DNA from: a virus
IMG/VR virus record: IMGVR_UViG_3300032018_000001
Coordinates: 62,001-126,000 of that record
Direction: 5' to 3' (one strand)
DNA: 64,000 bases
The notes under the pieces are model-generated. The model had not been told where the DNA came from, ran no database searches, and was given only the letters and a program-made list of their open reading frames with translations. A program made the translations under genes and the position numbers. Shown one piece after another: positions 8,815-15,413 of the stretch. Positions within the stretch are counted from its first letter, which is position 1; the number at the start of each line of letters is the position of its first letter.

Positions 8815-9548
8815 TGCAAAAACTAAAAAATTTAGTGGATTATTCCACCTTTATGGCTGAGCTCCACAATGCGGCCACGGCCGCGGGATTCATTACTAAG
8901 GTGCTGGGGAAGGTAGACGGCGAACCGATACTGTGTCTTAGCAAGCTACAGAGCCCGGAAACGGCCTCAGGTAAGAGGAAAGTGCTCATTGCCGCAGGCT
9001 TCCATGGCAATGAGCCTGGAGGCCCGTGGGGCGTCGTAGAATGGCTTAAACAGTTCGGTAGCGTGCCCCTGGATGGTGTGGACGTTACTATCCTGCCTCT
9101 GGTAAACCCGGACGGTTTCAAAAACGACATTCGGGAAGACAATACTGACGATGACCCTAATCGCGGCTGGACAAAGAATCCTGAGCAGCATGCTTCCAAA
9201 GAGGGCATTGTTCTGCTGGGCCATATCCAGGAGCTCTATGACGCCTCTCTGGATGGATTTCTGACCCTGCATGAAAATACTGGCAGTACTTATTTTGTTA
9301 TAACAATTGATGAGAAGGGCCTGCTATCTGAAAAGCTTAAAGAGGCCGGTAGCTTGTTCTTCACTACTGAGCATACTGAAAAACCAAAAGACGATACCTT
9401 TGAAGTTTTTCTGAATAACATTGGCGTCCCTATTGTGGTTGTCTCTGAATCTCCTTCTCAGCAGCCCCTCGAAAAGCGTGCTGAGTGTAATGCTTTTGTA
9501 ATAAAAAAATTCATTGAGTACTACGATAAGATGGAATGGAATGTTTAA
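8814..9548 (+). CDS. M14-family zinc carboxypeptidase
   Basis: 244 aa. Zinc and catalytic residues of the M14 / succinylglutamate-desuccinylase fold can be read: H64-x-x-E67 in AGFHGNEPGG, NPDGF at 98-102, H153 in LTLHEN and a candidate catalytic E212 in VVSESPS. Family members trim C-terminal residues from peptides, including cell-wall peptides (MpaA-like). No signal peptide, so it would act in the cytoplasm, in the virion, or after lysis. Last gene before a strong terminator. Confidence 0.8.
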   Translation: MQKLKNLVDYSTFMAELHNAATAAGFITKVLGKVDGEPILCLSKLQSPETASGKRKVLIAAGFHGNEPGGPWGVVEWLKQFGSVPLDGVDVTILPLVNPDGFKNDIREDNTDDDPNRGWTKNPEQHASKEGIVLLGHIQELYDASLDGFLTLHENTGSTYFVITIDEKGLLSEKLKEAGSLFFTTEHTEKPKDDTFEVFLNNIGVPIVVVSESPSQQPLEKRAECNAFVIKKFIEYYDKMEWNV

Positions 9549-9574
9549 CTGAGCACTCTGCACATACTCCATAC

Positions 9575-9612
9575 AAAAGCACCAGCAATAACGCTGGTGC
9601 TTTTCTTTTTTA
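9575..9612 (+). terminator. Rho-independent terminator after M14 gene
   Basis: 12-bp perfect stem (AAAAGCACCAGC / GCTGGTGCTTTT), loop AATAAC, then CTTTTTT. Ends the portal-to-peptidase operon. Confidence 0.92.
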
Positions 9613-9839
9613 TCCTTAGTATGTGAGAAAAGGTTTTATCTCGTATTAATGTAAGTGAGGAAAGAAATTTTAGTTCTTTTCTTTTAAAGAGGAATACTAT
9701 AAGAAGGTAAGACTTTTATATAGTATTATGATTAGGAATTTTTATTTAATACACTCTTCGTGTATTCAGCTATAAAGAAGTTAAGTAAAAATAATACTTT
9801 TTTATTGACTTTACCAATAAAATAAACTATTTTGATAGT
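9613..9839 (+). promoter_or_regulatory. AT-rich promoter region with TTGACT/TATTTT
   Basis: A 227-base stretch without a gene, strongly AT-rich. It holds TTGACT at 9805-9810, a 17-nt spacer and TATTTT at 9828-9833. The predicted transcript start (about 9840) falls on the ATG of the next gene, so the message may be leaderless. An AATACAC/GTGTATT inverted repeat upstream could be an operator. Confidence 0.5.
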
Positions 9840-10100
9840 ATGCTAATCATCTCCAGTGCTAATACTCGCGGCGGCAAAGCTGGCAGAGGTAAAAATAAAA
9901 CCTCTACCGTGCGCGTGATGGAATTGGATATTAGTGGATTCGGCCGTATTGTGGCACAGTACCGCTATAAGGTTTCAGACCCTGCTACTTATGTTGTGGC
10001 ATTTAATAAGGCTCAAAGCTTTATCAGGAAAAATAAACCCAAGGGTGTCAAAGGATTCAACTACGGCTTATTCGGAAAGGAAAACAATGAGCAACCCTGA
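9840..10100 (+). CDS. Hypothetical basic 86-aa protein
   Basis: First gene after the promoter at 9805; its ATG coincides with the predicted transcription start and no SD is present. Basic (GGKAGRGKNK, IRKNKPKG), possibly nucleic-acid binding. No family recognised. Overlaps the next gene by 14 nt. Confidence 0.6.
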   Translation: MLIISSANTRGGKAGRGKNKTSTVRVMELDISGFGRIVAQYRYKVSDPATYVVAFNKAQSFIRKNKPKGVKGFNYGLFGKENNEQP

Positions 10101-10437
10101 ACAAGTAAACAGATTCATGCAGGAGAGAGCGTGGGAATACAAGCAGGCAATGGAAGATATAAATAAGGCTGTTGCTATCTATTCCAGCTACTACGCCGCT
10201 TTCCTTCGGGGTGTGTACGAGAATGACCCTGATGTTGATATTACCCCTAAGCTTAAGCTTGCTCTCATGGGAGCTTATCAGAATATTTTGACCAAAGTAA
10301 ATACTGAGGCTAAGATTATTTCGTGGGATACAGAAACGGACGTAATAATTTTGGAGATTGGTCGCTTCAGATTGAAGTGCTATCTCAGAGACCTTAATGA
10401 AAATGAACAGGAGGCAGTATGCGAATTGGAATTATGA
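10087..10437 (+). CDS. Hypothetical 116-aa protein
   Basis: Start chosen at ATG 10087, which has AAAGGAAA upstream; a longer frame open from 9934 would overlap the previous gene heavily. Mainly helical, acidic. Unknown function; overlaps the secreted-protein gene by 19 nt. Confidence 0.65.
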   Translation: MSNPEQVNRFMQERAWEYKQAMEDINKAVAIYSSYYAAFLRGVYENDPDVDITPKLKLALMGAYQNILTKVNTEAKIISWDTETDVIILEIGRFRLKCYLRDLNENEQEAVCELEL

Positions 10438-11114
10438 TTTTGCTTTTGCTGGCGGCGAGCCTTTTTTCTCAGGGTACAGATTACTTTACCAAGTGTGTAA
10501 AGCATGGCGGCATTTACGTGGCCATAGGTAGGAATAAAACCGGGACGTATGTGAATTACTATTTCCTAAAAACATCCAAGGATTCTGTTACGTGGGTTAC
10601 ACAGGATATGTCAATCGGAATTTCGGATGTGCGCTGGCTGGGTGATAGATTTGTTGTTCCATGCTTTTCTAAGGTTTTGTGTTCTATGGATGGTATTGTC
10701 TGGAGCGAAAGTTATGTTAGGGATTATGCTATCTGTGTTTGGGGTACTCAAGGTTACGGAAGGCCTGCTACAAATTTAGATGTGCGAATAATTGCATCAG
10801 CAGGCGGTAATAAGTACGTGATGCGTTTTCCCTATCAGTGGGTGGATGGTATTATTTGTAACATGACGGATGGATGGTACTACGGCTACTACTACTCTGA
10901 TGACAGTTGCCGGTATTGGAATCAGTATGACGGCGCGGACTGGAGCAGCGCAAATAACGCCGTAGAAAAAAGCGTGCTGCCCGCTAAGGCTGCTATGGCC
11001 AAGGCTACTGCGACTTATGACATCAGGGGAAGGCGCGTTTCAGGCATGACTCGGCCGGGAATTTATTTTGTTACAGACGGCATTATAACGAAAAAGGTTT
11101 TCAATCCGTATTAA
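10419..11114 (+). CDS. Secreted protein with T9SS type A-like C-terminal sorting domain
   Basis: 231 aa. An N-terminal signal peptide (MRIGIMILLLLAASLFSQG) is followed by a beta-rich body with two Asp-box-like motifs (SKDSVTW, SMDGIVW) found in propeller proteins. The last ~32 residues, TYDIRGRRVSGMTRPGIYF then VTDGIITKKVF, match the Por/type IX secretion C-terminal domain pattern (YD..GR.V ... PGIY.V..G...KKV). Such proteins cross the inner membrane by Sec, cross the outer membrane by T9SS, and are attached to the surface or released. This suggests the phage remodels the host surface and that the host has T9SS. The SD lies inside the preceding gene. Target unknown. Confidence 0.65.
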   Translation: MRIGIMILLLLAASLFSQGTDYFTKCVKHGGIYVAIGRNKTGTYVNYYFLKTSKDSVTWVTQDMSIGISDVRWLGDRFVVPCFSKVLCSMDGIVWSESYVRDYAICVWGTQGYGRPATNLDVRIIASAGGNKYVMRFPYQWVDGIICNMTDGWYYGYYYSDDSCRYWNQYDGADWSSANNAVEKSVLPAKAAMAKATATYDIRGRRVSGMTRPGIYFVTDGIITKKVFNPY

Positions 11115-11157
11115 TGTGTAAAGAGCAATAAAACAATCAAACTAAATGGAGGGTACT

Positions 11158-11427
11158 ATGGCTGTTATCGGTTCAAAAGCGGAATTACTCGCACTGCAAA
11201 AGAAGTTTGTCACGGATGCAGCAATCGGAATGCAATTCAGTATTACCCGGCAGGCCGTTCATCAGCTTCGCAATAAGTATGGTATCTCTTCTGTTGCGGA
11301 ACGCAACGCCCAGCGGAACAAGGATATTTGCGTGGCCTATAAGAAAGGCACGCCTGTTCCTGAAATTGTCCGCAAGGCCCATGTCAGCATCTCTCAGATT
11401 TACCGTATCATTAAACGGGGAAAGTAA
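11158..11427 (+). CDS. Small helix-turn-helix DNA-binding protein
   Basis: 89 aa from ATG 11158, which has GGAGGG upstream; ATG 11146 is in frame but contains the SD. Two HTH-like segments: AAIGMQFSITRQAVHQLRNK (about 20-40) and VPEIVRKAHVSISQIYRIIK (about 66-86). Likely a phage regulator, or derived from homing-endonuclease DNA-binding modules. Lies between the exported protein and the endolysin. Confidence 0.65.
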   Translation: MAVIGSKAELLALQKKFVTDAAIGMQFSITRQAVHQLRNKYGISSVAERNAQRNKDICVAYKKGTPVPEIVRKAHVSISQIYRIIKRGK

Positions 11428-11454
11428 CGCTGCCAGTTATCAAACGGAGGAGCG

Positions 11455-12366
11455 ATGACTAAGTTTTTCAAGTTTATCTGGGAGCGCATATCCTGGCTGT
11501 TTTCAAATGATTCGTGGCCTGAGCTTACCGCCACAAAGAAGACCAGTGCAGAGCATGATGCCGCATACCGTAAGGGCCTTACTGGGAGTGCTGTAGGCAT
11601 GACAGGCCCTGAAGCTTTAGGGCGCGGCCCCGAGGGCGTGACCGGCATTCAAGGTACTATTGGTATGGCCAGTATTCCTCCCGTAACTGCATATCCTGGT
11701 ACATCCGTGTTTCAGGGGATAAGAATAAGCGAAGCAGCTTTTAATGCCGGGCAGAGCATGGCACAGTCTGCAAGTCTTCCTGGAGACAGACCTGACCCTT
11801 CTTGGCTTAAGATTCAGATTACAGACTTGACAAATCTTCCGTGGAATAAAAACGGACAGCGGTGGAAGAAGGATGTGAATTATAAAAAGGACATTGACAC
11901 AATCATAGTCCATCAGTCTGCGTCCGGTAGCAAGGATGACCTGGATGGAATCAATCTGTACCAAATCACCGGCCCAAATCATTTAGGGCCTGAGGGAGCC
12001 CCGCACATCTGCTATGATTACGGAATCCGGAAGAACGGAGAAATCTGTCAGCTGAATGCGCCTGAGGATGTTCTCTGGAGTAATGTTGGTGGCAACATAA
12101 AGGGCATTGCTATTGTGGTAGTAGGAAATTTCACAGCGCACGACCACGAAGGCAAGCTTCTCTACCAGGGAACGGATGAGCCTACGCCTGAGCAAACCAA
12201 AAGCCTTAATCGGTTACTTTATTGGCTTTGTCACGAAAGTGAATTTCATAGCAACCTGAGTGCTTTTCGCGTGTATGGGCATACAGATTTCGGAAAGCCT
12301 ACGTGCCCAGGTGATGTGCTGAATGCCCTGGTTACGGATATAAGACGTGGAGGCTATATTTCATGA
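11455..12366 (+). CDS. N-acetylmuramoyl-L-alanine amidase (endolysin)
   Basis: 303 aa. Amidase_2 domain from about residue 120: zinc ligands H153 (TIIVHQSA), H276 and C284 (YGHTDFGKPTCPG), which cut the lactyl-alanine amide bond of peptidoglycan. The N-terminal ~115 residues are low-complexity, glycine/alanine-rich, and might anchor or delay release; there is no obvious signal peptide. The next gene is a two-helix membrane protein, giving an endolysin-holin pair. SD ACGGAGG precedes the ATG. Confidence 0.88.
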   Translation: MTKFFKFIWERISWLFSNDSWPELTATKKTSAEHDAAYRKGLTGSAVGMTGPEALGRGPEGVTGIQGTIGMASIPPVTAYPGTSVFQGIRISEAAFNAGQSMAQSASLPGDRPDPSWLKIQITDLTNLPWNKNGQRWKKDVNYKKDIDTIIVHQSASGSKDDLDGINLYQITGPNHLGPEGAPHICYDYGIRKNGEICQLNAPEDVLWSNVGGNIKGIAIVVVGNFTAHDHEGKLLYQGTDEPTPEQTKSLNRLLYWLCHESEFHSNLSAFRVYGHTDFGKPTCPGDVLNALVTDIRRGGYIS

Positions 12367-12635
12367 TGCACTTTATTCATGCACACTGGATTATCGCGTT
12401 TATCTGGCTTATCATCGGAATATTCATGGCCGGGTTTGAAATTCAGAAGTCAGAAATTCATGATAAAAATAAAAAGCAAAAAGGCGAGCCTACCAAAGAG
12501 TACACTGCGGGTGTTCGACTTTTGGCTTCAATGATTATTGCTTGTGCGGGCCCCATAACTTTGATTGCTAACTTTGGTGGCTGGTGTTACAGGAGATACA
12601 ACCGCGGCGGAAATAAAAGAAGAATGCTTTGCTGA
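12363..12635 (+). CDS. Holin candidate, two-TM protein
   Basis: 90 aa, overlapping the amidase stop (ATGATG). Hydrophobic helices at about residues 8-25 (WIIAFIWLIIGIFMAGF) and 51-70 (RLLASMIIACAGPITLIANF), with a basic C-terminus, the layout of class II-like holins. Position directly after the endolysin supports it. The extreme C-terminus may be altered by the adjoining cassette array. Confidence 0.6.
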   Translation: MMHFIHAHWIIAFIWLIIGIFMAGFEIQKSEIHDKNKKQKGEPTKEYTAGVRLLASMIIACAGPITLIANFGGWCYRRYNRGGNKRRMLC

Positions 12636-12702
12636 AAGACGTTCATACAATAAAGTTCGTAAAGAAGAAAAAGAGTGGTTTGACAAATACGAAACAATAT
12701 AA
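12577..12702 (+). CDS. Possible cassette ORF remnant
   Basis: An open frame (GTG start, 41 codons) overlaps the holin end in another frame and finishes 10 nt before the first attC-like site. Its hydrophilic end (EECFAERRSYNKVRKEEKEW) looks protein-like. It may be what remains of the gene belonging to the first site. No SD; low confidence. Confidence 0.25.
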   Translation: MAGVTGDTTAAEIKEECFAERRSYNKVRKEEKEWFDKYETI

Positions 12703-12712
12703 TGTGGGATTT

Positions 12713-12789
12713 GGCCAACAGGGGCGGCACGAATCCCGTGCCACCGCAAATTTGCGAGTACGCAAACTTCGGCAAGCAATTTGTTGTCT
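12713..12789 (+). repeat. attC-like site 1 (left end of array, apparently chimeric)
   Basis: R''-like GGCCAAC at 12713-12719 and R' GTTGTCT at 12783-12789, with a terminal stem TTTGCG-AGTA-CGCAAA followed by CTTCGGC, matching sites 2 and 4. The left and right arms do not pair with each other as they do in sites 2 and 4, and no GTTGGCC cassette start lies upstream. The site looks like a join of two halves. Confidence 0.6.
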
Positions 12790-12841
12790 AAAATAAACCG
12801 GCCAAGACAAGGCCGCCGCCGAAAGGCAGAAAGCGAGAAAA

Positions 12842-13096
12842 ATGGAAGACTGGAAAGAAGCTATCGTGATTATTATCGCCCTGCTTGTTGTTGGCACCTC
12901 TGCCATCAAAGGGTGCCAAACTGTTTATGAAACTGACGCGAAGGTATCTATTACCGCGATGGAAAAGGGCTACACTCATGCAACGGTTAATGGGTCGTCA
13001 ATGATTGTGTGGGTAAAAAAGACGGCGGCGGAAGAGGCCGGTTTACTTCAGACAACAAACGCAAGCCCGGCTCACTCAACCGCAAATGCTAAATAA
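12842..13096 (+). CDS. Cassette 1 gene: membrane-anchored 84-aa protein
   Basis: Sits between attC-like sites 1 and 2. One hydrophobic helix (residues about 7-22, AIVIIIALLVVGTSAI) then a polar domain. Its last ~15 codons (QTTNASPAHSTANAK) are read from attC-like site 2, as often seen in integron cassettes. Leader has AAAGCGAG but only a weak SD. No family recognised. Confidence 0.6.
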   Translation: MEDWKEAIVIIIALLVVGTSAIKGCQTVYETDAKVSITAMEKGYTHATVNGSSMIVWVKKTAAEEAGLLQTTNASPAHSTANAK

Positions 13097-13160
13097 TGGA
13101 TAGGCGGTTTCGTTCGCCCAAATGCGCTATGCGCACTTCGGGCTTGCGCATCCGTTGGGC
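13050..13160 (+). repeat. attC-like site 2
   Basis: R'' AGACAAC (13050-13056), exactly the reverse complement of the R' box of site 1; R' GTTGGGC (13154-13160), fitting the GTTRRRY consensus. Long inner arms CGCAAGCCCG (13060-13069) and CGGGCTTGCG (13139-13148) pair perfectly, and a terminal stem AAATGCGC/GCGCACTT closes the hairpin. Length 111 bp, in the VCR range. Confidence 0.75.
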
Positions 13161-13217
13161 AAAATAAAACTACGCGCAAGGCAAAGAAGCGCGGCTTTCA
13201 GCCTCGGAGGAAATAAA

Positions 13218-13310
13218 ATGGAACAAGAAAAATGCAAAAACACAATCTGTAAATACAATAACGATGGACACTTGATTGGAACTATGTTGCGAAAGAAAAA
13301 GAGCGCGTAG
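13218..13310 (+). CDS. Cassette 2 gene: 30-aa miniprotein
   Basis: SD CGGAGG and ATG 13218, between attC-like sites 2 and 3. MEQEKCKNTICKYNNDG... is short and basic with CxxxxC. The only plausible ORF in this cassette. Function unknown. Confidence 0.45.
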   Translation: MEQEKCKNTICKYNNDGHLIGTMLRKKKSA

Positions 13311-13319
13311 TTTTAAATC

Positions 13320-13377
13320 GCCCAACAACCGGCTTGGCGGCTCCGGTGGACAAGCCACCTACGACCCAACGTTGTGC
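13320..13377 (+). repeat. attC-like site 3 (short type)
   Basis: 58 bp. R'' GCCCAAC (13320-13326) is the exact reverse complement of the R' of site 2 and fits RYYYAAC. R' is GTTGTGC (13371-13377). Inner arms GGCTTG/CAAGCC pair. The length equals that of classic short attC sites (about 60 bp). Confidence 0.72.
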
Positions 13378-13425
13378 GCAAAATTGGCCGAAAGACATTA
13401 AAGGCATCGCGCCGGAAAGACAAAA

Positions 13426-13728
13426 ATGATAAAAACAAAGTTGGTGCAAAAGATAGGTGAATTTAATCTTGAGAAAAGAGTGGTAGTGAATCCCCCGTAC
13501 ACGGTTTACGGGCACAGCACATTATTGCCGTCATTTTCTATGTCTATGAAGGTTGGTGGGCTTCGGAAAATGTTGGTCGGGTTAGCTGACGAAGATTCTT
13601 TCGGAATAACTGTATCCGATAAAATGACAGAATACACCATTGTAAAGAAATTAAAGACCGGCGCGAAATCATCGGCCAATTCAGCGCACAACAAACCCCA
13701 TGCCGGTTCATTCGGCGGGAGAGAATAG
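13426..13728 (+). CDS. Cassette 3 gene: hypothetical 100-aa protein
   Basis: Between attC-like sites 3 and 4; its last ~14 codons lie within site 4. No strong SD (AGACAAAA before ATG), typical of cassettes. Beta-rich middle (TVYGHSTLLPSFSMSMKVGG split here), no recognised domain. Confidence 0.6.
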   Translation: MIKTKLVQKIGEFNLEKRVVVNPPYTVYGHSTLLPSFSMSMKVGGLRKMLVGLADEDSFGITVSDKMTEYTIVKKLKTGAKSSANSAHNKPHAGSFGGRE

Positions 13729-13799
13729 ATAATGGAAAACCCGCCTCATTCACCCAAATGCGCCAGGAGCGCACTTCGGCATGGGGCGGTCCGTTGTGT
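13686..13799 (+). repeat. attC-like site 4
   Basis: R'' GCACAAC (13686-13692) is the exact reverse complement of the R' of site 3; R' GTTGTGT (13793-13799). Inner arms CCCCATGCCG (13696-13705) and CGGCATGGGG (13777-13786) pair perfectly. The terminal stem AAATGCGC...GCGCACTTCGG is nearly identical to site 2. Length 114 bp. Confidence 0.75.
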
Positions 13800-13858
13800 T
13801 CAATTAAACCGTGCCAATACCAAAGGCACAACGCGGCCAAGGCCGCTGAAAGGATAAG

Positions 13859-14101
13859 ATGGAGCAAAAATCTTTTTGGATGATTGAAAAGCCTATCAAC
13901 GGTGTCGCTCATTGGTGGGTACGCAGAGAAGGGCAAAACGAATACTGGGATAACCCAGACCGATGGACAACTGATCCCAGTAAGGCACGGCATTACCTTT
14001 CCGTAGAAGAAGCTCTGCACGTTATGGGCCATGACATGATTGGTTGCATTGCAACTGAACATCTCTGGATGGACAAAGAAACAAAGGCAGGCACGGTTTA
14101 A
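13859..14101 (+). CDS. Cassette 4 gene: hypothetical 80-aa protein
   Basis: First gene after attC-like site 4. Aromatic-rich (SFWMIEKPINGVAHWWV, EYWDNPDRW), suggesting a small compact domain; contains HVMGHDMIGC. No family recognised. Leader GCGGCCAAGGCCGCTGAAAGG resembles the leader of cassette 1. Confidence 0.6.
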   Translation: MEQKSFWMIEKPINGVAHWWVRREGQNEYWDNPDRWTTDPSKARHYLSVEEALHVMGHDMIGCIATEHLWMDKETKAGTV

Positions 14102-14137
14102 CTAAACGCCGGTTACACCGGCTGAAAGGCGGAGCAG

Positions 14138-14410
14138 ATGAAAAATTATGAGATGTTTGAGCCAAAATTCAAGATGCATGACATCCTGAAAGATACCACA
14201 AACGGAATGAAAGGTAAGTGTCTCGGTGTCACATTTTATTCTACGGGATGTATTCATTATGGGCTTGCCCCTCTCAAGGCAAAGCCGGACGGAACGCAAC
14301 CGGACTGGTTCTGGCTTGATGAAACACGGGTTGGCTTGGTTCAGTCGGCAAAAATTCAGAAGTTGGAAAAACCACATTCCGGGCCGGATATGAATCCGAG
14401 AATGCAATAA
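14138..14410 (+). CDS. Hypothetical 90-aa protein
   Basis: AAAGGCGGAG precedes the ATG. Contains GMKGKCLGVTFYSTGCIHYG and PDWFWLDETRV, compatible with a small SH3-like beta-barrel, but I cannot name a family. It may be the second gene of cassette 4, since ACACAAC (the expected R'' partner of site 4) occurs at 14433. Confidence 0.6.
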   Translation: MKNYEMFEPKFKMHDILKDTTNGMKGKCLGVTFYSTGCIHYGLAPLKAKPDGTQPDWFWLDETRVGLVQSAKIQKLEKPHSGPDMNPRMQ

Positions 14411-14498
14411 AGGCAGCGCAACTTTTAACTAAACACAACAAACTAAAGGGCGGATCACATGCTCGCATGTTCGACCTACATGGTTTTAAAAATTGATT

Positions 14499-14636
14499 AT
14501 GGGAAAAACCACGTCGCCCTTAGGTTATGGCGACATCGCAGGCGGGGAATGTGTTGTCGGGTGCGACGCAGAGGCTAAGGTTGTATCAATCGAAATCCTT
14601 GAGGATGGAAAAGTCATAGACAGTTTCAAAGCTTAA
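14499..14636 (+). CDS. Hypothetical 45-aa protein
   Basis: ATG 14499 to TAA 14634. GYGDIAGGECVVGCDAEAK followed by a beta-hairpin-like VVSIEILEDGKVIDSF looks like a genuine small protein. A competing frame from ATG 14460 has the better SD (AAAGGGCGG) but encodes an Arg-rich, less convincing 38-aa peptide. Immediately precedes the structured RNA. Confidence 0.4.
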   Translation: MGKTTSPLGYGDIAGGECVVGCDAEAKVVSIEILEDGKVIDSFKA

Positions 14637-14640
14637 AAAG

Positions 14641-14810
14641 GCAGTCTGAGCCGTGGGTGCGCAATCGTGCCCCTGCGCAGCGCACATCTTGCCCGGCATC
14701 TTTTTTCGCGGCTGATGAGGTAGTAACGCCACCGAAACGCCTTAAAGGCGTACCGCGGAGTGGCCCACGCCGGGGAATAACTGGCCACCAGGGGGCACGG
14801 CTCAGGCTGC
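14641..14810 (+). ncRNA. Structured RNA domain enclosing a hammerhead ribozyme
   Basis: A 15-bp closing helix (14641-14655 with 14796-14810, one T-G pair) frames about 170 nt. Inside are GTGCGC/GCGCAC (14657/14680), CCCGGC/GCCGGG (14692/14769) and CTGG/CCAG (14781/14788). GTGGCC (14760) can pair with GGCCAC (14783), crossing the previous helix as a pseudoknot. The density of long GC helices is far above its surroundings and the segment has no convincing ORF. I do not recognise the outer fold as a known RNA class. Confidence 0.65.
14707..14757 (+). ncRNA. Hammerhead ribozyme (type I topology)
   Basis: All core elements are present in order. Stem I is CGCGG (14707-14711) with CCGCG (14753-14757). 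CTGATGA is at 14712-14718. Stem II is GGT/ACC with a 9-nt loop. GAA is at 14734-14736. Stem III is ACGCC/GGCGT with loop TTAAA, with A15.1-U16.1 as required. Cleavage is expected after A14752 (GUA, an allowed NUH triplet). The open end is at stem I. Self-cleavage would release a downstream RNA beginning CCGCGGAG, about 85 nt before the next gene. Confidence 0.85.
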
Positions 14811-14837
14811 TTAGTTTATACTTAAAAAGGAGTGTGT

Positions 14838-15161
14838 ATGGAAGAGAGAACAGAAGTTGATGTTAAGAAGATGAGCGCTGATGATTTTATCAGCAAACTT
14901 CGGGTGCCCCCTTGCCGCGGTCTCATGGGCAAGATTTTCGGTCACAATTTTGTGGAGGCCATTAACCAGGATACTGCCGGGCTTTCCCCGGAGCAGCTGG
15001 CTCACATTGTCGAAGCCTGCATTGACCCTACAATGGATATGGTCACGGTACGGCATCTCATTTCTACCACGGAGCCGGGTACTACACTTGTCAAGGCTAT
15101 CTACTGCACGCGCTGCGGGGAGGAGAAGAGCGTCAATGGAAATGGCAATTCGGGCAAGTAA
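14838..15161 (+). CDS. Hypothetical 107-aa protein with terminal CxxC
   Basis: Start at ATG 14838 with AAAAAGGAG upstream; GTG 14832 is in frame but lies in the spacer. Helical body and a C-terminal YCTRCGEEKS that may be half a zinc site. First gene downstream of the ribozyme RNA. No family recognised. Confidence 0.6.
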   Translation: MEERTEVDVKKMSADDFISKLRVPPCRGLMGKIFGHNFVEAINQDTAGLSPEQLAHIVEACIDPTMDMVTVRHLISTTEPGTTLVKAIYCTRCGEEKSVNGNGNSGK

Positions 15162-15411
15162 GCAGGAAATACTTGACAATTACGGTACGCTTGAGCTGAA
15201 TTTTGTTCGGGAGCGGCATGGGATATTCTGGTATGCAAATACCATACAGAAGTTTTTTCCTGTTGCAGAGCCTGCTCTTGAATTCACAGCCAGCATAGGC
15301 TACCCATTGACGCCGAAAGTTACCGTCCGGTATTTCATAGAAGAGGGGGAAAACATTTCCATCATCAAAAAAGACACCGGAGCATTTCTCTATGTTCAAA
15401 CACGGAGCTGA
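15136..15411 (+). CDS. Hypothetical 91-aa protein
   Basis: ATG 15136 with AGGAG 12-17 nt upstream; overlaps the previous gene by 26 nt. Although the frame is open further upstream, that part has no usable start. Beta-rich (GYPLTPKVTVRYFIEEG). Unknown. Confidence 0.6.
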   Translation: MEMAIRASKQEILDNYGTLELNFVRERHGIFWYANTIQKFFPVAEPALEFTASIGYPLTPKVTVRYFIEEGENISIIKKDTGAFLYVQTRS

Positions 15412-15413
15412 CT

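Noticed and set aside
12681-12704. TTGACA ... TATAAT promoter
   Set aside because: Both hexamers are perfect but the spacer is only 12 nt, too short for sigma70.
14433-14530. Fifth attC-like site (ACACAAC, CTAAAGGGCG / CGCCCTTAG, GTTATGG)
   Set aside because: The left half has the right spacing, but the right half lacks the 5-6 nt spacer before R' and lies within a plausible ORF (14499-14636); kept only as a possible boundary.
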